Positions 38,403 to 47,474 of a stretch of DNA of 64,000 nt are shown here, piece after piece. Below the pieces are notes generated by a model. That model was not told where the DNA came from. It was given only the letters and a program-made list of their open reading frames with translations, and did no database searches. Origin of the DNA: Sinohyriopsis cumingii (Eukaryota > Mollusca > Bivalvia > Unionida > Unionidae); the NCBI GenBank assembly GCA_028554795.2, contig CM068839.1, positions 13,462,220-13,526,219 on the forward strand, written 5' to 3'. Each line of letters starts with the position of its first letter. Position 1 is the stretch's first letter. A program made the position numbers and the translations under genes.

Positions 38403-41400
38403 CGCCGTTGCGTCTATTGCACTCAAGACAGGTCAACCTCACATTGTTTTTGACATGACCGAGACTGTTATCGATCCTGTCCACGGTAAATTGGCGAGCG
38501 TCTTTATCCGAATAACGCCAACTCATTATACAATTGCAACTCGCGCAGTGATTATTCTGTTGTTGTCGTAACGCAATTATTAATTCGGCATCAATATCAA
38601 AACGCCGTTGTTTTTTTTTATCCTGTTGGCGGTAACCCGAGAGTTTTCTATCAATGACGCTTGCATCGATGGTGACTCCGTCACTGACTCCGTCACTGGC
38701 TTCGTCACTGACTCCGTCAACAATTCTTCGAAGCTGATTTATCCTTCGTACTCTGGACACCGCAAGATAGACTAGATTCGACCATTCGATGCGATTATCA
38801 ACTATCCAAACAATTGTGTCCGTGATGGTTAGTCCCTGCGAGGAATGTATTGTTGTTGCGTATCCTAGCGTCCACGGGGATTTATTAGCACGTAGCGCGT
38901 CCTCGACGACGCTGATATCAACGAGCACGATATCATTCAGCACGAGAATTTGTTTTTTTGTCCCTGACGCTGTCGGGGCCGGGATTTCAACTTCAATGTT
39001 CTGCCGCCGTGTATCCGCGGGTCTATAACATAACGGCACTGGACGCGTTGGAAACTTTTCCTTATGCAACGTAAACAACCTCCGCTGAAGTGTGTCCCTG
39101 ACTATCTTTCTACTCGCTACAATCAAATCGTTTGGTCTCCATGTTTCCCAGAATTCATTTAACGGCGTTTCCGGAATCACCTCGCGGATTATTTCACATT
39201 GAATTCTATCTGGCTGTAATCTGATTAATTTCTTAACCCCGCGCAGTTGTTCATCAAGTGCTCGGTAATCAGTATCGGTTTCTTCATAATAGTCCACAAA
39301 ACCCTTTAACCAATCATGTGGACCCTCGCCGACAAATGGTGGTGGTTGGCCATGGTCACCACACATGATCACCGCTGTATTCGCGAGCAGCAACCAATCA
39401 AGAAACATTTGTAAAGTATCTAACGAAACAGTACATATTTCATCCCAGATGATAACCCCAGGAATAAATTTTTCCCCCATTCGATCAGGAGTCCACTCAC
39501 CGCCGCTGTATCGAAAAAAGCTGTGATAAGTAACGGCGTCAACATTTCGTTGTTTTATTTCTCGCGCTAGTCTATGGGTCGGTGTAAGCACGATTATACT
39601 TGCCCGCGTTCGAAATAATTCAATTGCCCGAGTCGTCTTTCCTGACCCGCCACAGCCGCTTAAATAAACTGTTTTGTGTCTACAAATTGGATCAGAACAC
39701 GGTGGTGCATTAGACCATTCTGACAATTTATCACCGCGTAGGTAATTGTTTTCAACGGTGGCATCTGCTGACGGGGAATAATCGCGTCGTATTTCATTTT
39801 TAATTCTCCATGTACCCCAACTCTCGTCCGGACTAGTAAACTCGGCTACGTTTTCCTTATACGCTACGTCAACATAAAACGAATCAACGGCTACTCTAAC
39901 CGCGGTGTCGGGGAATCTATTTATCATCGAGAATAAATTGATAGCGGCGTAACCCAGCATAGACGCCCTCAAATGCGGGTATGCCGGGCTGTCTCCATCG
40001 CTGTAGGTAACAACTGTACCCAACCTTGTTCCATTGGACAAGAAAGCTGTTTCGCAGTTCACGTATCTATTTTTCGCCACTGCGTCCTTGATTACGAAAT
40101 CATATTCTGCGTCATCTATAATCAGCCGTGAGCAATATCGTTTGTAGTCGAAGTTTTTTCCACCTTGTGTGAACTTACCAATTATTCTTCTACCGAGATC
40201 TTTTGCCTCGTGGTTTCGTTGGTTAAATATCCTTTTGGACCATTCGACGATATATTCCTCGTCGGCATCGATGTGTTTTCTGGACTCGTCAATTATGCTA
40301 TCTAGACGCTCCGGTTCTGGTAACCAGACTTCAGTCTGCGCCCGATATGATACAATCGCGTCACTGACAATCAACGAAACTAGCATGCTACAATCAATCA
40401 TATACCGTAGCAGCGCTATTGGCAACCAGTTCTTTTCAGCCATGTGTCTACCGATCCAAATATAGCAACAGCGATGAAGTCCTGCCGCGAACTCAAATGA
40501 TACTACGCGAGCGAATCCGGTTAAATCAAAATCAGGCAGTGGTCCATTAATAGCAACACGAGTCATTTCATGTCTGGGGTGTCCAAATCGTCTAAAGTAC
40601 TCAGCGGCGGATCCATACCCGAGAAAACTCGCTGGATAACAGGCAACCATATCAACCGAGATCATAGCGTCGCGGTTGTATTCAGTATTCCATAGTCCAC
40701 CGTGATAATACTCCAAACAACTGGATTGTACATCCGGTAGAAATTCCTTGCGCGTTGGGCTCCACGCATTTTTCCTCGCTGCAACATGAGCCGCAACCGA
40801 TGGAATCGTAAAACAATTTGTTAGCAGTTGTTCATCATGCTCTTCAAATTCCATGGCGGTTTTTTTATCCTGTTGTGAAATGCTTCAGTGCGATATAATT
40901 CACCGTTTGGTCTTACAAACTGATCAAAGGTATCAGCGCTGCGAAGTAACCACACTGATACAGGGTCGTTTTTACACAAGTAGGCAATAGCATCAAATAG
41001 TTTCCTCTCCGCGAGAAACCCGTTCTCTTCCAGGAATTCTTCGGGTATATACTTTACTGTTCTATCCCGTGGAAACACTGTGATCGCGGGCGTCCATGCG
41101 TGTTCGTTATGATCAATAATTTTGATTGGGGCCCCATTTGATTTGTACTTTGATTCGTATAATACTTCACCGGTTATCGTTGTAACGGTTATTGGAAATC
41201 TCAGCGATGTTTCTAATCTCGCTATGTCGCTGATGGTTGCTCCTCGCTCGCGCACTGTCTCCTCCCACCGGTTGATTTTGCTACGTCGTAAATCAGTCAA
41301 TTTGTTTCCTCGACATGCATTTGTAAAATGCTCTATTACTCGTTCTGCTACACAATTTATCCCCGTTGACTGTTTCATCGGCGCTAGTTTTCCGATATCA

Positions 41401-41870
41401 GGTTTCTTATTTAACGGGTATATTCCATAAACAACTGCTGTTTCAGGATACGCTCGTTCATAGTATGGTCTGTCAATTCCGGTTAACAGCCCCGGCTTGG
41501 AGTCGTGGCTAACAATGACTGTTTTCTTGTCGCTGAGAACTGGTTCAAATTTATCACGTATGATCCAATCACCTGATTCCACCCGGACAATGAATTTTAC
41601 TCTGAAGAAATACTTGCTGGAGCCAAGTTGTGATATAATCGTTGCTGCGCGGTTGTCGTTCATGGTAGCATCAACAACACCATCAATTCGAAATGTTGAC
41701 CAACTATGAAATGCACCATCACGCTTGAATTCATCGATACAATCGCGTATTTTACTCAACAGGGTTCTATCGTTTATTAACGCTTTTGGTGTGTCCCTGA
41801 GGACTCTATCGAGATTGAACTTAATATTTTTCCAGGGCTTAATTGCTGCTAATCTCTCGAACTCATCCAT
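38395..41870 (-). CDS. Family-B DNA polymerase, SF1 helicase and HNH nuclease in one protein
   Basis: Reading from ATG 41,870, the first 330 codons hold Cys-Val-Ala-Glu-Arg-Val and His-Ala-Trp-Thr blocks of unknown role. Then comes a divergent family-B polymerase: motif A Asp-Met-Val-Ala-Cys-Tyr-Pro-Ala-Ser (near 40,640), motif B Gly-Arg-Arg-Ile-Ile-Gly-Lys-Phe (near 40,180) and motif C Val-Ala-Val-Asp-Ser-Phe-Tyr-Val (near 39,880). An SF1 helicase follows: Walker A Gly-Cys-Gly-Gly-Ser-Gly-Lys-Thr (near 39,650), Asp-Glu (near 39,450), Gly-Asp-His-Gly-Gln-Pro-Pro and Ile-His-Ser-Ser-Gln-Gly. The last 60 codons are an HNH/endonuclease VII-like zinc module with two Cys pairs, Asp-Arg-Ile-Asp and Cys-Asn. 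A T7 (sense A7) run at 40,860-40,866 causes a frameshift between the N-terminal part and the rest. B3 reads through this point. Confidence 0.85.
38673..38720 (-). repeat. 12-bp tandem repeat in the polymerase-helicase gene
   Basis: Four units of TGACTCCGTCAC (one variant TGGCTTCGTCAC) encode a Val-Ser-Asp-Gly/Glu repeat near the helicase C-terminus. The unit length keeps the frame. B3 and B1 lack it here, so it is a recent local expansion. Confidence 0.85.
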
Positions 41871-41909
41871 ATAATTAAAACAAGTATTTAAATGAAAGAA
41901 TATAGTATA

Positions 41910-42233
41910 ATGAATCACTGCAAATGGTTGATGATTGGGTCGACAACCCCGTGCAATAAATCATGTAGAGGTGAATTCTGCGGGTACCATTTACAAAGCA
42001 TTCGTAATGGTTCTCTTGGCCCCCTCCCGTGCTTGGTTTGCCACGTCGGTGTAAGAGGAAAATCGCAGTTGTGTATCAATTGTGACGGAAAGCGATACAG
42101 GGAACTAAAACGCTATTATGACAAGCGAATTAAAAACGCCGTCATTGACCCCACCGCTGACTTCGTCATCAAAACCCCCCAGGACTACGTCGAAAGATTC
42201 ATAATTAAACCAAATAATAAATTAGACAAATAG
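41910..42233 (+). CDS. Small Cys-rich putative zinc protein
   Basis: An ATG at 41,910 begins Met-Asn-His-Cys-Lys-Trp-Leu-Met, the same start as in B3 (59,502, minus), and it is preferred over earlier in-frame ATGs. Three Cys clusters follow (Cys-Asn-Lys-Ser-Cys with Phe-Cys; Cys-Leu-Val-Cys; Leu-Cys-x-x-Cys), then a basic Tyr-Arg-Glu-Leu-Lys-Arg-Tyr-Tyr helix. The C-terminus in B2 is extended and contains a TGACTTCGTCA motif. It is divergent from the polymerase with about 40 bp between the starts, so both may share a promoter. Present in all three B copies next to an HNH gene. Function unknown, perhaps nucleic-acid binding. Confidence 0.7.
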   Translation: MNHCKWLMIGSTTPCNKSCRGEFCGYHLQSIRNGSLGPLPCLVCHVGVRGKSQLCINCDGKRYRELKRYYDKRIKNAVIDPTADFVIKTPQDYVERFIIKPNNKLDK

Positions 42234-42246
42234 TATTATTATATAA

Positions 42247-42750
42247 ATGGACCAAGAATTTCAGCCGCATCCTGTGCTCGTCAATTACGAGGCATCTCGC
42301 GACGGCATTGTTAGAAACCGCAAACTGAAGAAGCCGGTTGGTACCGTAAGTAATCAGGGGTATCTGATGTTTGGTGCCGGAAAGAAGAAGTACCATGTTC
42401 ATAGGGCGGTATTTGAGGTATTCAACGGATTAATCGAAAATGGACTTGTGATTGATCATATTAATAATAATAAGACTGATAATTCTCTTATAAACTTGCA
42501 AGCTGTCTCGCAGAGTCAAAATACCAAAAAAGGCCAAACCGGTAAATACCCAAAGAAAGCAAAACCCGTAAAGTCATTTGATACAACAACTCACGAGGAA
42601 AAAATATTTCAGTCGATGAATGAAGCCAGTAGATACTTTGGCATTTGTATCGCCTCAATACGAAAAGTAGCAGAACGAGTATATCAAACAGCAATCTCAA
42701 AAAAGACCGGGCATAGAATTCGATTTTCATATGTAAATATCAGCGAGTGA
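42247..42750 (+). CDS. Stand-alone HNH endonuclease with NUMOD-like repeats
   Basis: This is an intact 167-residue frame. The N-terminal part carries Ile-Val-Arg-Asn-Arg-Lys-Leu-Lys-Lys-Pro-Val-Gly. The HNH core is His-Arg-Ala-Val-Phe, then Val-Ile-Asp-His-Ile-Asn-Asn-Asn and Asn-Leu. The C-terminus has Ser-Met-Asn-Glu-Ala-Ser-Arg-Tyr-Phe, a NUMOD1-type helix-turn-helix unit. Such proteins are usually homing endonucleases. Here the gene is conserved at the same place in B1, B2 and B3, which argues for a viral function rather than a passenger, though that is inference. It starts 13 bases after the Cys-rich gene, with TATAAATG context. Confidence 0.85.
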   Translation: MDQEFQPHPVLVNYEASRDGIVRNRKLKKPVGTVSNQGYLMFGAGKKKYHVHRAVFEVFNGLIENGLVIDHINNNKTDNSLINLQAVSQSQNTKKGQTGKYPKKAKPVKSFDTTTHEEKIFQSMNEASRYFGICIASIRKVAERVYQTAISKKTGHRIRFSYVNISE

Positions 42751-42899
42751 CGAAGTCACCGGCGCCTATGGCGCTGACGAAGTCGCCATGACAATAAATT
42801 GTCCATTCCGGAAGAAAACGAATTATTAAACACCTTCGGAATTGATACGCGGGGGTTTCATTTTTTTTTAATTTAAAAACAAGATGTTTTATAGGAATA

Positions 42900-43280
42900 A
42901 TGAATATCGAAGACATCAATAATATATTAGCCGAGATTTCAAAATTAAAAAATCAAGGAATTGAATTATCTGATGGTCTCGACAGTGAAAAAATATTATC
43001 CGATTATGAGATTATTAACGAACAATCGAAACGGGGGCGTTTTACCCTGGCCCGCGAGTACTTTTTTGTAAAACGATTACAACATACGATCAATGAAAAC
43101 TTGTACCAGAATGACGCAAATGCATTCATTGGACTATTTACTGCCGTTGAAATAATACGAAAAAAACTCGGACGTGTTTATGAACGACGCCGGGAGATTT
43201 CTAGTAAGATCAAAAACATTAGAAGGATTATAGACGAAAACTCCGGCGAGAAATTAGAAATTGCTTCGCAATTGCAATAA
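42900..43280 (+). CDS. Small helical protein, B2
   Basis: An intact 126-residue frame is predicted to be almost all helix, with charged and Leu/Ile periodicity (Ile-Ser-Lys-Leu-Lys-Asn, then Glu-Lys-Ile-Leu). Homologues are at 57,301 (B3, minus) and 15.48 kb (B1, minus). It ends TAA overlapping the ATG of the next gene (TAATG), a sign of coupled expression or tight packing. No family recognised. A minor structural or assembly role is possible. Confidence 0.65.
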   Translation: MNIEDINNILAEISKLKNQGIELSDGLDSEKILSDYEIINEQSKRGRFTLAREYFFVKRLQHTINENLYQNDANAFIGLFTAVEIIRKKLGRVYERRREISSKIKNIRRIIDENSGEKLEIASQLQ

Positions 43281-44215
43281 TGGTAGGCGAATCACTTACT
43301 ACTCGGCTAGCCATAGAGCGGCTAGCAGCGCTTAAAAAGTTCATACCGTTACGAGACAGGGTCCGAGAACAACTTCAAACGCGGCAGCAACTACAAACCG
43401 ATTTTACTGTTGGAAGCGAACAGCTCTTTGCCCCGGTAACTCAAGCGACCAAAGATGTTACGGCGGCAACTGTACCCGTCCTCGATGCGCTTGAAAGGAT
43501 AGCGGCGGAGACAAAACAAACAAAAAGGTCTTTAGAAACACTAGCGGCTGCCACAACACGGAGGCCACCACCACTCGCTATAATGGACCCACAAGAACCC
43601 TATGTTACAATGGCCGACGAAGAAGAACTAGGTGCTACCGCAAGAGAACCAGAAGAAGAAATACCGGAAGAAATACCGGAAGAAGAAATACCAGAAGAAG
43701 AAAAAAAGAAGGGTATACCCAGTAATGTACTCAAGAAGAGCACAATAGATCAAATTAGAGACCTCAGCAGCAGGGGGGAAGAATTAATTGATTTTGCTGC
43801 CAACAATTTTGCTAAGAGCATACGAGATAAGGAGCATATCAATAGCGGTTACGAGAAAAATATAAAGTCGTTAAAGGATTGGACAAGAATGGCGTATTTA
43901 GCGAGTAAACACAAGAATGCATTACTACGTGGTGATGGCCCCGATTATGACGCATTCCACAATAAAGTAAAAAGTAGAATACCAAAAAAAGGAAAAGGAT
44001 ACTCTGTTGGTAAAGAATCCTACGGCGTTACCTGTCCTAACAGTGTTCTCAGTGATATATCACGGCTAGAGGTACTAATCGGAGGAAAACGAGCCGGAAA
44101 TAACTCTCCGGAAATAATCAATGAGGCCGCTGATATTTGCAAGCGGTTATTTACGGGCGGTATCATGGACGTTAGTGCGTATCGAACGCTCATAGACGAA
44201 CTCGTGGATGATTAA
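43280..44215 (+). CDS. Coiled-coil protein with conserved Polinton C-terminal motif
   Basis: The frame of 311 residues starts at ATG 43,280, overlapping the previous stop. The first 100 residues are helical. Residues 100-155 are Pro/Glu-rich with repeated Ile-Pro-Glu-Glu. The final 60 residues contain Ile-Gly-Gly-Lys-Arg-Ala-Gly-Asn-Asn-Ser-Pro-Glu-Ile and end Leu-Val-Asp-Asp. This C-terminal signature is widespread in Polinton/adintovirus genomes and is almost identical in B3 (52,837). It may be a virion assembly factor. I do not know its function. Confidence 0.7.
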   Translation: MVGESLTTRLAIERLAALKKFIPLRDRVREQLQTRQQLQTDFTVGSEQLFAPVTQATKDVTAATVPVLDALERIAAETKQTKRSLETLAAATTRRPPPLAIMDPQEPYVTMADEEELGATAREPEEEIPEEIPEEEIPEEEKKKGIPSNVLKKSTIDQIRDLSSRGEELIDFAANNFAKSIRDKEHINSGYEKNIKSLKDWTRMAYLASKHKNALLRGDGPDYDAFHNKVKSRIPKKGKGYSVGKESYGVTCPNSVLSDISRLEVLIGGKRAGNNSPEIINEAADICKRLFTGGIMDVSAYRTLIDELVDD

Positions 44216-44565
44216 AAAAATTATCGTTTTGTTAATTTTGACCGTTTTTGGTCGTTTTTGGTCGTTTTTTGGTCGTTTTTGGTCGTTTTTTGGTCGTTTT
44301 TTGCCATTTTTCGAGGGCAAAAACCCCAGGAAATCATTTAGAGAAAATCGATGTTTTTGCTGAAAAATCGAAAAAAAACGACTATAGGCAACAAAAAATG
44401 ACCAAAAATGACCAAAAATCAAGAAAAAACCGGAAAAAAACCGGATTTTTATCGAGGGCAAAAACCCAAGGAAATTTTGATAAAATTTATTCCGGTTTTC
44501 CACACGGCGGTGGGAAGGGGGTGGTGATCACAATCACTAATTGAAAAACCGGTGTTTTTATAATA
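44216..44565. repeat. Repeat-rich non-coding region of B2
   Basis: Six to seven tandem GGTCGTTTTT(T) units (44,241-44,303) face two AAAAATGACC units in the opposite sense (44,392-44,420). A CGAGGGCAAAAACCC block occurs twice in direct order (44,312 and 44,453), each followed by AAGGAAA or AGGAAAT. The pairing units could form a long hairpin. It is the only gene-free stretch of more than 300 bases in B2, so a replication or transcription control role is plausible. Confidence 0.7.
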
Positions 44566-44568
44566 AAG

Positions 44569-45003
44569 ATGATCATACACTACAACCACGATAAACCAGT
44601 ACTCGTCTACGTGGTAAACTCGCGATTGCCTGTTTACCGCGCGTACTATGGAGATGGTCTCGGTAGCACCATTGCGGGGTTATTTACAAGAATGGCTCCA
44701 AAAGTAGCGCCGTTAGCCAAACAATTAGGAATGAAGGCTATTGATGTTATTCGTGATAAGGGTATTAGTGCTATTGGGGATGTTGCCGGAAAGGCGCTTT
44801 CTGCAGCAAAGGACAAACTAATGTCGTTGGTGAGGAGAAAAAAGCAAAAACCACCGGTGATGCCATCAACGACAGTGATGCCTGCAAATGTCAGTAAAGT
44901 AATAAATAACGCCGTGGAAGAAAAACTAGAGTCGTTGGTAAACAGTAATCAAGATGACGCCGCAAACATAATAGCGGGGAGTGGTTTAAAACGACGACGA
45001 TGA
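44569..45003 (+). CDS. Protein X-like minor virion protein, B2
   Basis: This is an intact 144-residue frame. The start has Val-Asn-Ser-Arg-Leu-Pro-Val-Tyr-Arg, then Tyr-Gly-Asp-Gly-Leu-Gly-Ser and amphipathic helices with Ala-Pro-Lys-Val-Ala-Pro. The tail is basic (Arg-Arg-Lys-Lys and a final Arg-Arg-Arg). The same layout is seen at 7,317 (element A) and 52,867 (B3), and the family resembles adenovirus X/pVI-like proteins. It probably binds DNA or the inner capsid. AATAAAG stands just before the ATG. Confidence 0.75.
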   Translation: MIIHYNHDKPVLVYVVNSRLPVYRAYYGDGLGSTIAGLFTRMAPKVAPLAKQLGMKAIDVIRDKGISAIGDVAGKALSAAKDKLMSLVRRKKQKPPVMPSTTVMPANVSKVINNAVEEKLESLVNSNQDDAANIIAGSGLKRRR

Positions 45004-45033
45004 TTTAGATGCATCAGCGTATTATTAAATAAA

Positions 45034-46447
45034 ATGTTTAAACGAACAGCTGACCCGGCGTTTGATATGGACGCACCAGTGCACAAGGATGATTCTGTCC
45101 GTAATTATCAATTTTATTCCTATCATGCAGTACAACCCGACATACGATCGCGAATTGAACTTCAAGTCCATGATACCAGTAAATACTTTTTACCGTGTGA
45201 AGCGTTTATTGAAATCGAAGGAGAACTTGTAACAGAGGCCGATACTCCTGCTGTACCAGCACCGTATCCAGATGGTACCAAAGTTGGCTTAGTCAATAAC
45301 GGCGTAATGGCGCTGTTTGAGAGCGCAAAATATCTCATTGACGGGCGAGAGATCGAGTCTATAGAACGCGATGTTGATGTTGCTACAACAATAATCGGGC
45401 TAGCAAGATATTCCGACGATTACACAAGATCAGCGGGTCCATCTATGATGTTTGCAAAGGATACTAGAAACACTGCCGGAAACTCGCAATTTGTGGTAAG
45501 ACGACCAAAAAAAAAATGCTGGTGACGCTGATGCTGATGTTGAGAATATGATTATAAACAGCGATCCTAATTTCAACATCGGAGCCGTAACACGCATATC
45601 AATGTTAACAGGACCGCGTAGATCTTTCTCATGCGAGATTCCACTGCATCATATATTTGGATTTTGTAGGAACGTGCGAAAAGTTATCTACGGAGCAAAG
45701 CATACCGTGGTACTTGTGCGAAAAGGTGATAATAGAAATGCAATTTGGAGAATTTCAGCGGATACTGCAAATCCAAATAATGACCCTGGTAAAGTCGTTT
45801 TAACTAAAATGTCATTGTGGATGCCGGTGTTGACTCCATCCATTACCACAGAGGCACGATTGCTATCCTTCATGGAGCAGGGAGGAAAATCATTACTAAG
45901 TTGGCTAACAACAACAACAGATACTAAGCAATCAAATATCAATGGTATATTCACATGGAACCTGGCATCACAACAAGGTATTTCGGCTCCGCGTCATATA
46001 TTTGTTGCGTTGCAGGATATGACGAGAGTTGATAATCAATTATCCAGCCATATGATATTTGATCGATTAGGCGTTACTGACGTCTCGCTGAGAATAAACG
46101 GCCAGCAGGAACCATCTGAGGATATACAACTTAATTACGGTCAAAACCATATCGCACGTGTGTATCATCGATTGCTGTCGTACATGGGTCGTGATCAAAA
46201 CGTCGACACTGGTTTGCAAATATCACAATATGATTTCAGAGAACTATATCCGATCTATTACTTTTCGCTGGAACATCTTGATTTAACAAGACAATCCGTC
46301 GTTGATATACACTTCCGAGCTAATGTAACTCGCGGCACTATTGCTAATTATAGAGCTATTGCTGTCATTCTCAGCGATAAATCAATGCTGTTGGAAGGCG
46401 TTGGTGGACGAATGAGAATCATTGATGCACCAGTGGAAAACATGTAA
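45034..46447 (+). CDS. Double-jelly-roll major capsid protein, B2, frameshifted at A10
   Basis: The first frame (ATG 45,034) contains Val-Gln-Pro-Asp-Ile-Arg-Ser-Arg-Ile-Glu-Leu-Gln-Val-His and beta-rich segments. It runs into an A10 run (45,507-45,516) and stops soon after. The second frame (45,548 on; open from about 45,517) continues to TAA 46,445-46,447, with Tyr-Pro-Ile-Tyr-Tyr-Phe-Ser-Leu and an Arg-Ala-Asn-Val-Thr strand. A total of about 470 codons and placement between X-like and pVI-like genes fit a Polinton-type major capsid. The only break is in the homopolymer. The capsid assignment is from position and fold pattern, not from strong motifs. Confidence 0.7.
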
Positions 46448-46474
46448 TTGAAAGCACAAACGCGTTTACAATAA

Positions 46475-46995
46475 ATGTCGTATAGTGTCGTCAGTGTAGA
46501 GTTGACTGATGGTCAAGTCAAGAAATTACGATCAAAGTCGGCTAAACAATGCGGGACCACAATAACGCTGAAGCCGTCACAGATGGCAGGTGGTAATCAT
46601 AAGATATCGTTGACGGCGCGTCAAATAAAACATTTCAATAATGCGATGAAGAACAGAAAGGGTGTTCAGGTAGATTTCTCGGCCGCAGCGATCAAAGACA
46701 TGGAAAAGACCGGTGGGATATTTCCGCTGTTAGCCGCGATTCCGGCATTGATTGCCGCGGCGGCCCCAGCAGTGGCTAAGGCGGCTGCGTTAGGAGCCGT
46801 TGGTACCGCGGCGGAGATGGCATTGAAGAAGGCAACCGGGAAAGGCTATAAAAAAAACGATCCGTGGCCGGAAAGGGTCTAAGACTACCGGGAACCCCGT
46901 ATTCATGGTACTCGGGAAAGGGTCTAAGACTACCGGGAACCCCGTATTCATGGTACTCGGGAAAGGGTCTAAGACTACCGGGAACCGTTTATTGA
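46475..46995 (+). CDS. pVI-like membrane-active minor capsid protein, B2
   Basis: ATG 46,475 begins a 120-residue basic region (Lys-rich, with Ser-Leu-Thr-Ala-Arg-Gln-Ile-Lys). A Gly-Gly-Ile-Phe-Pro-Leu-Leu and Ala-rich hydrophobic amphipathic helix follows (about residues 85-120). At an A8 run (46,852-46,859) the present frame ends soon at TAA 46,880-46,882. A different frame stays open across 45-bp repeats to TGA 46,993-46,995, so a homopolymer frameshift is likely. Proteins of this shape in adenovirus lyse endosomes and are cut by adenain, the product of the next gene. The function is inferred. Confidence 0.6.
46868..46988 (+). repeat. 45-bp tandem repeat between pVI-like and protease genes
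   Basis: Nearly identical units (GGGTCTAAGACTACCGGGAA, then CCCCGTATTCATGGTACTCGGGAAA) start near 46,873, 46,918 and 46,963, about 2.7 copies. The unit is a multiple of three and every frame stays open over it except the pVI-like one, so it can lengthen a coding tail without a frame change. Confidence 0.9.
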
Positions 46996-47006
46996 CTCCT
47001 GAGTCA

Positions 47007-47474
47007 ATGACTCCCATGTCTAATTTTGATTTAATAGACGCCGCAAACGCGCTAGCGATAAAAAACTTCAGAGGTGTTTTTATGAGGGATCAATTACCGG
47101 CGGCCCCAAGGAATACTGAAACAGGCATAATTAACCTCGATGGGTCCTCCGGAGCGGGAACTCATTGGGTTGCGTACGCGATTGATCCGCGTGCGATCGT
47201 CTATTTTGATTCATATGGGTTAGTTCCGCCGAAAGAGTTCATGCGGTATATCCGGGCGTGTTCAGCCCGGGCGTGTTCAGCCCGGGTTTTTTATTCCACG
47301 CTGCCAACACAGCGATTAAGCGACCCACCGATATGCGGCCGTGAAGTATTGAACGTACTCGCGGCTATTTCATCATCGCGAAAACCACCTCATGTGGTTG
47401 TAAACGAATACACTAGTGGGGTCGTAGAAGCTCAACGGATTTTAGAGAATAACATTTACAATAATAATGATTGA
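47007..47474 (+). CDS. Adenain-like cysteine protease, B2
   Basis: With the start at ATG 47,016 (47,007 is equally possible), the catalytic residues are His50 in Gly-Thr-His-Trp-Val, Asp65 in Tyr-Phe-Asp-Ser-Tyr-Gly and Cys107 in Ile-Cys-Gly-Arg-Glu. Frames extend upstream to 46,905 across the 45-bp repeats, but those residues are repeat-derived. A 15-bp direct duplication (GGGCGTGTTCAGCCC twice, 47,255-47,284) adds five residues between Asp and Cys. The mature enzyme would process capsid proteins. It overlaps the fibre start by 8 bases. Confidence 0.82.
   Translation: MTPMSNFDLIDAANALAIKNFRGVFMRDQLPAAPRNTETGIINLDGSSGAGTHWVAYAIDPRAIVYFDSYGLVPPKEFMRYIRACSARACSARVFYSTLPTQRLSDPPICGREVLNVLAAISSSRKPPHVVVNEYTSGVVEAQRILENNIYNNND

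Noticed and set aside
44147..44503. 118-codon minus frame rich in Phe and Ser
   Set aside because: It covers the A/T-rich repeat region and the end of the coiled-coil gene antisense; no homologue in B3.
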